DNA of 64,000 bases, taken from the NCBI RefSeq assembly GCF_018215265.2, contig NZ_CP136562.1, positions 3,596,001-3,660,000 on the forward strand, read 5' to 3'. Source of the DNA: Paenarthrobacter sp. GOM3 (lineage in GTDB: Bacteria > Actinomycetota > Actinomycetes > Actinomycetales > Micrococcaceae). The translations under genes were made by a program, and so were the position numbers. The notes under the pieces were generated by a model, which saw only the letters and a list, made by a program, of their open reading frames with translations, was not told the origin of the DNA and ran no database searches. Of the stretch, positions 34,867 through 44,414 are shown in pieces. Position 1 is the stretch's first letter, and each line of letters starts with the position of its first letter.

Positions 34867-36622
34867 CCATGTGCTCTGCCGCGCCGGTGCCGTCGTCCTC
34901 ATACGTGACCACGCCCGCGAGATCCCGGCCCGCGATGTAGCCGAACGTCAGCGCGGGGCCGAGGTTGATGCCGCCTGCGGGATAGTGCCCGCCCATGACG
35001 TTGGCTTGGTCGTTGCCGGTGACGTATAAACCGGGGATGGGTTCGCCGTCGTGGTTGAGGGCGCGGCTGCGGCCGTCCGTCTCCACACCGGCAAACGTCC
35101 CGAAGCTACCGGGAACCACGCGCACCGCGTAGAACGGACCCTTTTCGATCGGACCCAACGACGGGTTGGGCTTGTTGCCGGCATCGCCGCCGTACCGGTT
35201 GAAGGCGGTCTCGCCCCGGCCGAAGTCGGGGTCGACGCCGGCACGCGCGTTGGCATTGAATCCGGCCACAGTTCGGCGCAGACCGGCCGGGTCTATCCCG
35301 CATTTCTCCGCCAGCTCCTCGATTGTCCTGCCTTTGATCAGGTATCCCGAACGCATGTACGGGAAAAGGGGCACGGGCAGGGGCTTGGCCATGCCCAGCG
35401 GGAACCTGCGGACAAAACGGCTGTCCGCGATCTGCCACGACTCCACGGCCTCGCCTTCGGGCGTCGCGGCGAGAAGTGCCTCGACGTAGTCGTAGTAGCC
35501 GTTGGCCTCGTTCACGAACCGCTTTCCGTCCGCACGGACACCGATGCTGCCCGGCTTGGCGCGGTCAATGATGTGCGGGAACACCCCCGTCCTGCCATAG
35601 CGGTACGGCACCAAGGACACCGGACACCACGCGGCCGGCGATTTCACCGCAGTCTTGAAGCTGGCCCCCATCGACTGGGCCAGGTTGATGCCGTCGCCGG
35701 TGGTCTCCCGCGGCGCGAGCGTCCAGTGCTCGCGGCCCGTTGGGGTTTTGGGGAACAACTCCTTGCGTCGCTGCACATCGTTGGGGAACCCGCCGGACGC
35801 CAGCACGACGCCGCGACCCGCGTTGATTTGCAGCCCACCTTCCGGCGAACGCACGACGGCGCCTGTCACCTTGCCCTCTTCGTCGCTGAGCAACGCTGTG
35901 GCTGGCGTGGAAACGCGGATGTCGACGCCGAGGGCATCAGCCGATTTCATGAGCCTGCCGGTAAGAGCCGTGCCGTTGACCAGTTGCATGTTGCGGCGAT
36001 GGGTCAGCAGGTCCAGGAGATGGAAGCCGAAACGCCAGCCCGCATGGAAAAGCCCTTTGGGGTTTCCCTGCGATGCCGAGAGGAATTTGCCCAGGTCCGG
36101 GCCGGCCATGATGCCCATGCCGAGGAACGATGTTTCGTACAGTTGGTGCCGCATCTTGCCGCGCACGGCGGGCGTAATGGCGCGGGCGTTCAGCGGTTTG
36201 GGTCCAACGGAGCGGTTGCCTGTGCCGGCGCCGGGCAGCTTGCCGTAGATGTCGTTGATCTTGCTGCCGGGAACGAACTGCAGGGATGTTTTCTCGTGGA
36301 AGAAGCCCACCATGTGTGGAGCAGCTTCGAGGAATGCGTCCACTTTGTCGGACTGATAGTCGTCCCCGAGTACCCCGCGGAGGTAGGTTCGGAAGGTCTC
36401 CTTATCCTCGTTGACCCCCTCCTTCTTGGCGAGGGGATTGCCCGGCGCCCAAGCCCAGCCGCCGGACCAGGATGTTGCACCGCCGCACACCTCGGCCTTT
36501 TCCACCACGATGACTTTCAGTCCGTGATACGCCGCCGTCACTGCCGCTGAAAGGCCTCCGGCGCCTGAGCCGATAACCAGGACGTCGCAGTCCACGGTGG
36601 GCAAAGGTAGCTTGGTGTTCAT
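34859..36622 (-). CDS. KSTD/fumarate-reductase-like FAD-dependent oxidoreductase
   Basis: A 587-residue flavoprotein of the FAD_binding_2 family. The dinucleotide-binding motif VLVIGSGAGGLSAA follows ~14 residues, with EKAEVCGGATSWSGGWAW next, and the C-terminal FAD site is LYVTGNDQANVMGGHYPAGGINLGPA. 3-ketosteroid dehydrogenases and urocanate/fumarate-type reductases share this layout; the substrate is unknown. The ATG at 36622 overlaps the preceding stop as ATGA, with GGGAG upstream. It is the last gene of the minus-strand catabolic operon. Confidence 0.82.
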   Translation of the reverse strand: MNTKLPLPTVDCDVLVIGSGAGGLSAAVTAAYHGLKVIVVEKAEVCGGATSWSGGWAWAPGNPLAKKEGVNEDKETFRTYLRGVLGDDYQSDKVDAFLEAAPHMVGFFHEKTSLQFVPGSKINDIYGKLPGAGTGNRSVGPKPLNARAITPAVRGKMRHQLYETSFLGMGIMAGPDLGKFLSASQGNPKGLFHAGWRFGFHLLDLLTHRRNMQLVNGTALTGRLMKSADALGVDIRVSTPATALLSDEEGKVTGAVVRSPEGGLQINAGRGVVLASGGFPNDVQRRKELFPKTPTGREHWTLAPRETTGDGINLAQSMGASFKTAVKSPAAWCPVSLVPYRYGRTGVFPHIIDRAKPGSIGVRADGKRFVNEANGYYDYVEALLAATPEGEAVESWQIADSRFVRRFPLGMAKPLPVPLFPYMRSGYLIKGRTIEELAEKCGIDPAGLRRTVAGFNANARAGVDPDFGRGETAFNRYGGDAGNKPNPSLGPIEKGPFYAVRVVPGSFGTFAGVETDGRSRALNHDGEPIPGLYVTGNDQANVMGGHYPAGGINLGPALTFGYIAGRDLAGVVTYEDDGTGAAEHMAL

Positions 36623-39590
36623 TTGGTGCTCCCGGTAAGTGCTTCGGTGTTGATTGCTGTTGTTCTGAGGACAGATCCGGCTGCCGCTTTGAGGTGTGTG
36701 GCCCATCCGGATCCGCCTAGTGCGGCGACCCGGCGGTCCGATGGCGTTTCGACACTGACCGGAGTACCTGCGGGGAACGCAGCTATGAGGGTCGCAAGGT
36801 TGAATTCGCCTTCCCCGGGGACGCCGCGCTCGGAACGGGACTCTGTGATCAGTCCGTCCCTGGTGACGGGCGGAGACAAAGGCCCGTCGCAAAGTTGGAT
36901 CAGCGGAACCAGATCCGCAGCGGCCTCAAGTTGTTCCGATGAACCCCCGAAGCGGTTGAAGTGGAGGGCATCCACTACGATCTTGCAGCCCGCCCGGCGT
37001 GCCAGCGCTGCCGCCTGCGGTATGGAACGGACGGCCTGGTAGGCGATGGGTTCCAAGGTGGGCACGATCCCATAGGCTTTGCCATCCAGGGTCATCTGCG
37101 CGAGGTGATCACCAAAGCGATCGAGGTCTGGGTCCGCGCATGCCACCGTCAGGGTCGAGGCACCCAGGGCTTGGCCTGCCTCCATCATCTGAAGCCACGC
37201 CTGGCGCTGGTCAGCACCGTTCTGCAGCCCCGTTCCGTCCAAGAGCAGGAACTCGATGTCTTCAACCGTGATCCCTGTGTCAGCCATGCGGGCCAGGGTT
37301 TCGCGAAGCATGGGTGAGCCCGGCTGAAGGTCATAGGGGCGCTCCGAAGCAGTGACCGGCCGGACCCGCGCGCCAATGAAGTCGAATCCGGCGTTGGCTG
37401 CGATGGTCACCAGGTCCGGGGGCGCGGTACCCACCAGGGAAAGCTGGGCCAATCCGAGCCGCCGGGGCTGAGTCTCGCCCGCCTGAGCGCCGAATTCGCC
37501 GGAAGCATGCGACTTCGCTGGAAAGCTCCGGCGATCTGGCACCGTTCCCGCGAACTCGGCTCCCGCGATCCCACTTCCGGCCAACGCGGCGGCGATGCGT
37601 TGGGCTGCGTCGTACCCGCTCTTCACAGCGTTGGACACGATGGCCGGAGCCGTATCAACAACAGTCCCGGCCAGCGCGACCGGTACGGACGCGGCCAGGC
37701 TGAGCCCTGCTTCCCGTTCCTCGTGCGAGACGGAACCATCCAGCGGCAGCACGGAACGCGACACCAGGAGCTCCCCCGGCGCGTCAATCCACTGGTCCTC
37801 AACACCCGCTCGACTGATCCGGACCTGGGTGCCGTCGAACTCCTCGATGGTGCTGGACAGGAAGATCCGCACCTTTGGATTGGCCTCAAGCCGTGGCACG
37901 GCAAGGATCTTGGCGCGCCGCCCTGACTCAGGAGCCAGCGCTGCTTGTGGGCCCACGATCAGCACGGCTGTGCCCAGGGAAGCGAGGGTGTCCGCAACAG
38001 TCATGGCCACGGAATCAGCACCCCAAATGGTCACAGCCTCAGGAGGGACACACGCGGAACCCGGCGTACCGGCGTCGAGAATGTCCGGGTGGGCGGCCAG
38101 CCATGCCCGGACATCCGACACCCGCGGCGAGTCGGCTCCGATAAACCCTGGCGTCGGCCGAAGCCCACCGGTTGCGATGAGCACAGCATCGGCGCCGAAG
38201 TCGCGGGCCAGCTTGCCGGCGTCGGAGGTGTCAACGTGGGCTCCCAAGCGGACCTCCACGCCCAGCCGCTCGTTTTCCGCACTGGACCAATCGGCAAAGC
38301 GATGAAAGTCCGCGTCGATTTCATGCGCTCAGCCATGGCAAACTGCCCACCTGGCCGCACGCCGTCGTCCATGAGCGTCACTCGGGCGCCGGCTTCGGCG
38401 AGTTCGCGGGCAGCAGTGAGGCCCGCAGGTCCGGCACCCACCACCAACACCCGGGACGCCGGACGAACAGCAGGAGTAGGAACCGGCACCCGCGAGCGTC
38501 CAACGGCAGGGTTGACCGTACAGGTGACCTGGCCGAGCCCGAGGTTATCGATGCAGACGTTGCACGCGATGCAGGGCCGGTAGCGTTCGCCCCGAAGGAC
38601 GCCCCCGACAAAGGCAGGGTCGGCATGGATCGCGCGGGCCAGGCTCACGAAGTCGCACGTGCCCTCGGCCAGGACTTCTTCAATGATCTCCGGCGAATTC
38701 AAACGCCCAGCCATGCCCAAGGGGAGCCCGAACTGCCGGTAGGCCTTGGCATAATCGGCCAGGATTCCGGGCTTCCACTCCCCCGACTGCACGATCCATT
38801 CACCGGCGTCGTAACTGCCGGCCGAGATGTCCAGGAAGTCGAGCTTGTCCAGGTGTGCCTTGGCGACGATGGCCACCTGCTGCTCGGCGCTGATACCGTC
38901 GGCAGGACCTTCCACCACGGAAACCCGCATGCCCACGATCGTGTCAGGCACGGCCTCCCGCACGGCGTCGATGACCAGGTTCATGAAGAACTCCGGAGCC
39001 GCGAACTCGTCCGTGCGGTGGTTGGAAATGGGCGACATGAACTGGTGGATCAGGTACCCGTGCGCCCCGTGGAGGTTGATGACGTCGAAGCCGGCGGCAA
39101 CAGCGCGGCGGGCCGCGGCCGCGTACGCTGCCACGAGCTCGTAACACTCGGCAGCGGTGAGTTCCCGCGGTACCTCACCACCTGCCGTCGGGCATGGAAT
39201 CGGCGACGGCGCGAGGTTCTTGAACCCGGAAACTGCGGCCTGCGCCGTGCGGCCGCCGTGATTAAGTTCGACGGCAGCGAGCGCACCTTCGGCGTGCAAG
39301 GCGTCGGTGAGGCGGCGCAGTCCGGGGACCATGTCATCGGTGTGCAGGCCGAGCTGGTGGGTACGGCCCTTGCCGTCGGCCCGGACGTACGTGGCTTCGG
39401 TGGTGACCATGCCGAGTCCGGCTTTGGCGCGTGTCACCAGGTAGTCGATGTATTGCTCGGTGATGTAGCCGTCCGTGGTCCCGTAGTTGCGCTCCATGGG
39501 GGCGGAGGCGAGGCGGTTGCGGAGTGTCTTGGGGGTGCGGCCGTTGCGGCCAAGGGTCACGGGTGTTCCGGCGATTCTTGCCTGTGCCAT
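36619..39590 (-). pseudogene. Frameshifted old-yellow-enzyme oxidoreductase fused to a sugar-isomerase-like TIM barrel
   Basis: One gene in two frames: 39590 down to about 38320, then continuing in the frame that ends at 36619. The N-terminal FMN barrel (APMERNYGTTDGYITEQYIDY, LHGAHGYLIHQF) is followed by an iron-sulfur cysteine set (CIACNVC, later C) and a nucleotide-binding domain (VLVVGAGPAGLTAARELAEAG), as in 2,4-dienoyl-CoA reductase-type enzymes. The frame breaks after MAERMK. One added base in the run at 38319-38321 restores MK-I-DADFHRFADW. The last ~275 residues (GLAQLSLVGTAPPDLVTIAA onward) form an AP-endonuclease-2/xylose-isomerase-like barrel. The linker between the parts is encoded by repeat copy D. 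Confidence 0.75.
37489..37560. repeat. Dispersed ~72-bp repeat, copy D, inside a coding region
   Basis: GCCGAATTCGCCGGAAG...CTCCGGCGATCTGGC...CCCGCGAACTCGGC aligns with copies A and B. It is 72 bases long, so it adds 24 codons without shifting frame, exactly at the junction of the two fused domains. Confidence 0.7.
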
Positions 39591-39592
39591 GG

Positions 39593-40732
39593 TTAGCCAG
39601 CCACCTTCTCGCGATCACGGAGCCCTGGGATCGCCTGGTGCGCGGGATCAATGGGCGCGAAGCGGACGGGTTGGCCAGTGCGTGAGGACTCGTACACGGC
39701 AAGCAGAATGCGGAGGGACTTCAACGCGTCCTTGCCCGTGATGGCCGGTTCCGTCCCGCTTTCCAGCGACTGGACGAAATCCTGGACCTGCAGTTTGTGG
39801 AACGGAATCAGCTGGCCGTTGATAGCCGACAGATCGACGTTCGGCTCCACGCCCTCCGGGTGCACAGGTTCGACGACGATCCTCTCGCCCACCGCCCACA
39901 GGTCCAACCGGCCATCGCTGCCTTCCGGGAACTCCGTCAGGGAAGCCGAGGCGCCTGTTTCGCCGGTGATACGGAGCTGGATCCCAAGGTTCGGCGATAC
40001 AGCGGTGGAGGCCTCCAAGGTAGCCATGGCACCGGAGGTGAAGGTGATCACCGCCGTCGCAGAATCCTCTACCTCTATGTAGTCACCGTGGCGGTAAGTG
40101 TTGACCTTGCCATAGACCTCGGCTACGTCCCCCAGATACCACTGGAGGAGGTCGATCTGGTGGACAGCCTGGGACATCAGGACCCCGCCGCCATCGCTGT
40201 CCCAGGTGCCGCGCCAGGCGTCGCGGTTGTAATAGTCCGGTGCCCGGTGAAGCATTACCGAGCACTGCGCCATGACGGCCCTACCCAACGTGCCGTCGTC
40301 GATCGCTTCGCGGATTTTCTGCGAAGCGGGCCAGAAACGGCGCTGGAACAGGACACCCAGTTGGACTCCCGCTTCCTCGCAGGCTGCCACCATGCGCTCG
40401 GCGGACTCCAGCCTGGTGGCAATGGGCTTCTCACAAAGGACGTTGACACCAGCGGCCGCAGCCTTCAGAACCACTTCCTCGTGCGTGGGGTGCGGCGTGC
40501 AGACGGAGATGATGTCCACATCCAGCGCCAGGAGCTCATCCACGCTGGTGACCGCGTTTGGGATGTCCCAGGCAACAGCTGTGGCCCTTGCCCGGTCCGC
40601 ATCCACGTCGCAAACGCCCACCAACTGGACGTTGTCCAAGGCCTTGAAAGCTTCCAGGTGGTTGCGGGAAATGGCGCCGCAACCCGCGATTCCAACGCGG
40701 AAGGTGCGGGTTGCCGGTGCTGGGGAAGTCAT
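39593..40732 (-). CDS. Gfo/Idh/MocA-family oxidoreductase
   Basis: A 379-residue NAD(P)-dependent dehydrogenase. The Rossmann motif is VGIAGCGAISRNH, and NVLCEKPIATR is the family's EKP motif. GGGVLMSQAVHQIDLLQWYLG carries the catalytic-region His, and the C-terminal half is the GFO_IDH_MocA_C beta-sheet domain. Members oxidise sugars, cyclitols or related hydroxy compounds. It ends two bases before the start of the old-yellow-enzyme fusion, indicating co-translation. The substrate is unknown. Confidence 0.88.
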   Translation of the reverse strand: MTSPAPATRTFRVGIAGCGAISRNHLEAFKALDNVQLVGVCDVDADRARATAVAWDIPNAVTSVDELLALDVDIISVCTPHPTHEEVVLKAAAAGVNVLCEKPIATRLESAERMVAACEEAGVQLGVLFQRRFWPASQKIREAIDDGTLGRAVMAQCSVMLHRAPDYYNRDAWRGTWDSDGGGVLMSQAVHQIDLLQWYLGDVAEVYGKVNTYRHGDYIEVEDSATAVITFTSGAMATLEASTAVSPNLGIQLRITGETGASASLTEFPEGSDGRLDLWAVGERIVVEPVHPEGVEPNVDLSAINGQLIPFHKLQVQDFVQSLESGTEPAITGKDALKSLRILLAVYESSRTGQPVRFAPIDPAHQAIPGLRDREKVAG

Positions 40733-40848
40733 GGGGTATCCAACTTTCGGGACTGGGTGGTTGCTTGGATGTTGAGCCCGGGTGCGGGGCCAGAGGGGGG
40801 CGGGTGCCGGGCGGCTGGAAGATGCCGCCCGGCGTCGTGGTTTGTTCG

Positions 40849-42222
40849 TTAGTTGCGTGCCGCGCGCGGTTTGCCGAGATCCTCAAGCGGAACGTTGTAG
40901 GTCTCGCGGGCCGTCATGATGGCGATGGCCGAGGCCGCCAGGCAGAGGATGGTGAATCCCGCCACGGGCATCCAACCGTTCGGCCCGGGCTGGGCCAGCA
41001 GCGTAGCGATAGCGGGTGCGAATCCGGCCAGGATGAGGCCGATCTGGCTGCCGATCGCCATGCCGGAGTAGCGAACAGCGGCGGGGAACATTTCCGGGAA
41101 GAAGACCGTCCACACCCCGTTCCAGCAGGAGTAGAAGACTGTCATGTTGAGGAAGCCGAACAGGAAGATCAATGCGATGTTCTGCTCGCTGATGGCCCAG
41201 AAGTAGCCCACCGTAGTCAGTGCGCAGCCGACGGCGCCCACCAGCAGGACCTTCTTCCGGCCAATACGGTCGGAGATCATGGCTGAGATCGGGATGGTGA
41301 CCATCGAGAGGCCGATGGTCACAGCGTTCACAGTGAGCATGAGCGTGCGGTCGATGCCCACGGCCGGTCCAGTGGCATAGGCCAGGGCGTACACGGTGAA
41401 GGTGGTTTGCATGACGGAGAACAGCATCACCACGCCGACGCGCAGTACGTCGCGCCATTGGGTCTTGAGGACTGCGACGGCGGGGATGGCCTTGGGCTTG
41501 CTGCTCTCCACGATTTCTTCGAAGACGGGCGGCTCGTCCAAACGGGTCCGGATCCAGTAGGCCACAGCCAGCACCACAACCGAGAGCCAGAACGGCACCC
41601 GCCAACCCCAGCTGAGGAGCTGGTCTTCGGGCAGGGCTGCGAGCGGGATGAACACGATGGTGGACAGCACCATTCCCGAGGCGTAACCGGTCATCACGAA
41701 GCTGGTGAAGAAAGCCCTGCGGCCTTCCGGTGAGTGCTCCATGGTCAGGGTGGAGGCGCCAGCGGATTCGGCACCTGCGGAGAAGCCCTGGGCGAGGCGG
41801 CCTACCAGCAACAACGCTGTTGCCCAGTAGCCGATCTGCCCGTAGGTGGGCAGGAAACCGATGCCGATCGAGGCGAGGCCCATGATCACCAACGTGACCA
41901 TCAGCGCCTGCTTGCGTCCGATCTTGTCACCGTAATGGCTCATCACGAGCCCGCCCAGCGGCCTGGCCAAGTAGCCGACACCGAACGTCGCCATGGCTCC
42001 GAGCAAGGCAACCACGGGATCGCCTCCCGGGAAGAAGATCTTGGGGAAGATCAGCGCTGCGGCCGTGCCGTAGATGAAGAAGTCGTAGTACTCCAGGGTG
42101 GAGCCCAGGAAGGAAGCGAGTGCTGCCTTCTTGGGCATTTTGACGTGGTCAACCGGCTCTGTTCCAACTGGCGATGCCGGTTCGTTTACATCCGAGGGCG
42201 AGTGCTGCTGCACGTGTCCCAT
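40849..42222 (-). CDS. MFS transporter, metabolite:H+ symporter (MHS) type
   Basis: A 457-residue, 12-helix major facilitator. FLGSTLEYYDFFIYGTAAAL in helix 1 and HYGDKIGRKQALMVTL in the loop 2-3 mark the metabolite:H+ symporter group (shikimate, citrate, alpha-ketoglutarate and proline/betaine carriers). GRRAFFTSF follows helix 4. It leads the minus-strand catabolic operon and should import its substrate, probably an organic acid. Confidence 0.88.
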   Translation of the reverse strand: MGHVQQHSPSDVNEPASPVGTEPVDHVKMPKKAALASFLGSTLEYYDFFIYGTAAALIFPKIFFPGGDPVVALLGAMATFGVGYLARPLGGLVMSHYGDKIGRKQALMVTLVIMGLASIGIGFLPTYGQIGYWATALLLVGRLAQGFSAGAESAGASTLTMEHSPEGRRAFFTSFVMTGYASGMVLSTIVFIPLAALPEDQLLSWGWRVPFWLSVVVLAVAYWIRTRLDEPPVFEEIVESSKPKAIPAVAVLKTQWRDVLRVGVVMLFSVMQTTFTVYALAYATGPAVGIDRTLMLTVNAVTIGLSMVTIPISAMISDRIGRKKVLLVGAVGCALTTVGYFWAISEQNIALIFLFGFLNMTVFYSCWNGVWTVFFPEMFPAAVRYSGMAIGSQIGLILAGFAPAIATLLAQPGPNGWMPVAGFTILCLAASAIAIMTARETYNVPLEDLGKPRAARN

Positions 42223-42433
42223 ACTGTCTCCTCATTGAGTGCCGCGGGAAGTGGCACCGCCATGGTGCCTTGCCCGGCAAAGAATTAGATGAGGTCCGGA
42301 TCGCCGGCTGCCGCTTTGTTGTGCAGCCCATCATGTTGCCGTTGATAACGGCTCCGGATGTGTGCTCCAGATCACTGACGATTGTTCCTCTGGGATCGAC
42401 TGTAGGACCCAGGTCACACCGCGTGGACGAACT

Positions 42434-42448
42434 TCCCGTTGAACGGGA
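42434..42448. promoter_or_regulatory. Palindrome upstream of the MHS transporter operon
   Basis: TCCCGTTGAACGGGA is a perfect 7+1+7 palindrome 212 bases before the transporter start. A related sequence, CCTCCGTTGAACCGTCC, lies at 43272-43288 in front of the IclR gene; both contain CCGTTGAAC. Confidence 0.45.
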
Positions 42449-42460
42449 CACACTCTTTGG

Positions 42461-43267
42461 CTACGCGGAACCCGCCTGCGACAACCAGGGTCGGGATCCG
42501 TATGGCCGTCGTTCAGCACCCATGGTTCTGGACAGGCCGCGGCCTGCGGCCACCAACACCGGCAGGATCAGCCCGGCATCCTCGTCAACAGAAGGCACGA
42601 CGACGGAAATCGCACCAATGACTGCCTGGCCCTGGCCAAACACAGGCACTGAAAAGGCAGTGTTTTCAGCCACCAGCACACCCACCAGACGGGCATAGCC
42701 GCGCTCGCGGATGAGGGCAAGGTTGCTCCTGAGACGGGCCGGATCTGTCTCAGTGGCGGGGGTGGTCTTCTCCAAGTTCCCGGCGATGAAGCGATCCTGG
42801 ACCCAGCCGGGCATATGCGCCATCATGGCCATTCCTGAGGACGTGGTGTGGATGTCCAACCGCCCGGCTACCTCAGCCAGGTTCATGACCGTTCCGTGCC
42901 GGTCCAACCGTTCCAGGTAGAGGACGCTGTTGGACTCAATATCCGGGATCGACAAGGACACATGTTCCCTGACGGCTGCATGGACACCTTCCAGGAACGG
43001 CAGTCCACGACGCCGGAACTCCTCCAGGGGATTGCTCCTCGAGGCCAACTCCCACATCTTCATGCCGACGCCGAATTCACCCGCCTCGTTTCGTTCAAGG
43101 AGGCCATTGGATGCCAGGTCCATGGCAAGCCGGTGCACCGTGCTGCTGGACATCCCGGTGATCCGGACGAGTTCCTTCAGCGGGAGCCACGGCTGGCCCT
43201 TGGAGAACGCATCCATGATCTTCACGACACGCTCAATGACGGACTCCCCCGACGCCGAGTTAGCCAT
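42461..43267 (-). CDS. IclR-family transcriptional regulator
   Basis: A 268-residue IclR protein: winged helix SVIERVVKIMDAFSKG with LVRITGMSSSTVHRLAMDL, then an effector domain with GRLDIHTTSSGMAMMAHM and LIRERGYARLVG. The ATG at 43267 has GGAGG five bases upstream; the longer frame is rejected. Its place between the two catabolic operons suggests it controls at least the minus-strand one. Confidence 0.88.
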   Translation of the reverse strand: MANSASGESVIERVVKIMDAFSKGQPWLPLKELVRITGMSSSTVHRLAMDLASNGLLERNEAGEFGVGMKMWELASRSNPLEEFRRRGLPFLEGVHAAVREHVSLSIPDIESNSVLYLERLDRHGTVMNLAEVAGRLDIHTTSSGMAMMAHMPGWVQDRFIAGNLEKTTPATETDPARLRSNLALIRERGYARLVGVLVAENTAFSVPVFGQGQAVIGAISVVVPSVDEDAGLILPVLVAAGRGLSRTMGAERRPYGSRPWLSQAGSA

Positions 43268-43271
43268 GGTG

Positions 43272-43288
43272 CCTCCGTTGAACCGTCC
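43272..43288. promoter_or_regulatory. Possible autoregulatory site before the second IclR gene
   Basis: CCTCCGTTGAACCGTCC shares CCGTTGAAC with the palindrome at 42434-42448. It overlaps the IclR ribosome-binding region on the other strand. Confidence 0.3.
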
Positions 43289-43356
43289 GGCTGCTTTCAC
43301 CCGGAACCAGAACCCAATATAGCCTTGCACTGGATCCGTAAAACCTGGGAGGCACT

Positions 43357-44253
43357 GTGGAACTGCGGCAAATCGAGGCCTTCCTGGCTGTAGCCGAGGA
43401 ACTGCACTTTGGCCGGGCGGCGGAGCGGCTCCGCATGGCGCAATCACCACTGAGCCAGACCATCAAGAAGCTCGAGAAAGGCCTGGGCGCACCGCTTTTT
43501 GAGCGCAACACCAGGTCCGTCACACTGACCACTGCCGGCCACTCACTGCTTCCGCATGCCCGCCGGATCCTTGAGGAAGTGGACCTGGCGCAGAGGGCCG
43601 TGAACGCCGGCAACGGAACCGTCTACGGCAAGCTGGCCATCGGCTTCTCCGGGGCTTTGAACCACACCACCCTCCCGCCGCTGACCCGTGCTTTGCGCCA
43701 GGAGTATCCCCAACTCGATGTGACGCTGCATGGTGGATTGCTGACCCAGGAAGCTCTCCAGCAACTGGGCAACGGGGCGTTGGACCTCGCATTCATCGGC
43801 CTTCCCGTGGACGCCCCGTCCTTGGCCACCCGCCGCATAGCTACAGAGCGTTTGGGCGCCACCTTGCCCACAGACCACCCCCTTGCGGGTCGGTCGTCGG
43901 TTGACCTGCTGGATCTTGCCGGGGACCCCTTCATCACCATGCCGGCCGCGCAGGGGTCCACCCTGCGGGAAGTCACTTTCGCTGCCTGCGCTGCCGCAGG
44001 CTTCCGGCCAAGGATCAGCCAAGAGGTTGCGGATCCCTACACCGCCCTTTCCCTGGTGGCCAGTGGGGTGGGGATCAGCCTCATGCCGGAATCGATCGAG
44101 GGGATCATGCCAGCCGGGACAGTGTTCCTGCCGCTCGACGGCGACGACGTCCTGCTGTTCTCCGGACTGGCGTGGAACCCGGGTGCCGTGTCGCCCGCGC
44201 TCTGGGCCGCCCTTCGGGTAGCCGAGATGGTACTCCCCACACCCACGACCTGA
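43357..44253 (+). CDS. LysR-family transcriptional regulator
   Basis: A 298-residue LysR protein. The N-terminal helix-turn-helix is MELRQIEAFLAVAEELHFGRAAERL...SPLSQTIKKLE, closest in style to BenM/CatM. The effector domain has GKLAIGFSGALNH and ASGVGISLMPES. The start is GTG with GGGAGG five bases upstream. It probably regulates the YciI-dehydrogenase-flavoprotein operon that follows, whose promoter holds an 8+7+8 inverted repeat. Confidence 0.9.
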   Translation: MELRQIEAFLAVAEELHFGRAAERLRMAQSPLSQTIKKLEKGLGAPLFERNTRSVTLTTAGHSLLPHARRILEEVDLAQRAVNAGNGTVYGKLAIGFSGALNHTTLPPLTRALRQEYPQLDVTLHGGLLTQEALQQLGNGALDLAFIGLPVDAPSLATRRIATERLGATLPTDHPLAGRSSVDLLDLAGDPFITMPAAQGSTLREVTFAACAAAGFRPRISQEVADPYTALSLVASGVGISLMPESIEGIMPAGTVFLPLDGDDVLLFSGLAWNPGAVSPALWAALRVAEMVLPTPTT

Positions 44254-44306
44254 GCTTGCCCTAGCTGAGCTGCCCTGCCCTGCCCTGCCCCGCCCTGTTC
44301 CAGCCG

Positions 44307-44329
44307 ACTATGTGGAAATTGCACATAGT
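44307..44329. promoter_or_regulatory. 8+7+8 inverted repeat upstream of the YciI-like operon
   Basis: ACTATGTG and CACATAGT are perfect complements separated by GAAATTG. It lies about 90 bases before the first gene and just upstream of a TTGACT sequence, a sensible operator position for the LysR or IclR protein. A CCCTG microrepeat lies just before it (about 44270-44295). Confidence 0.5.
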
Positions 44330-44414
44330 TCTTGACTAACTAAGTATTGGACAAGGCCTAATACGTTGCCCAGCATTGAGGAAGCCCCATCAACTCAATG
44401 AAGAGGACACCCTC

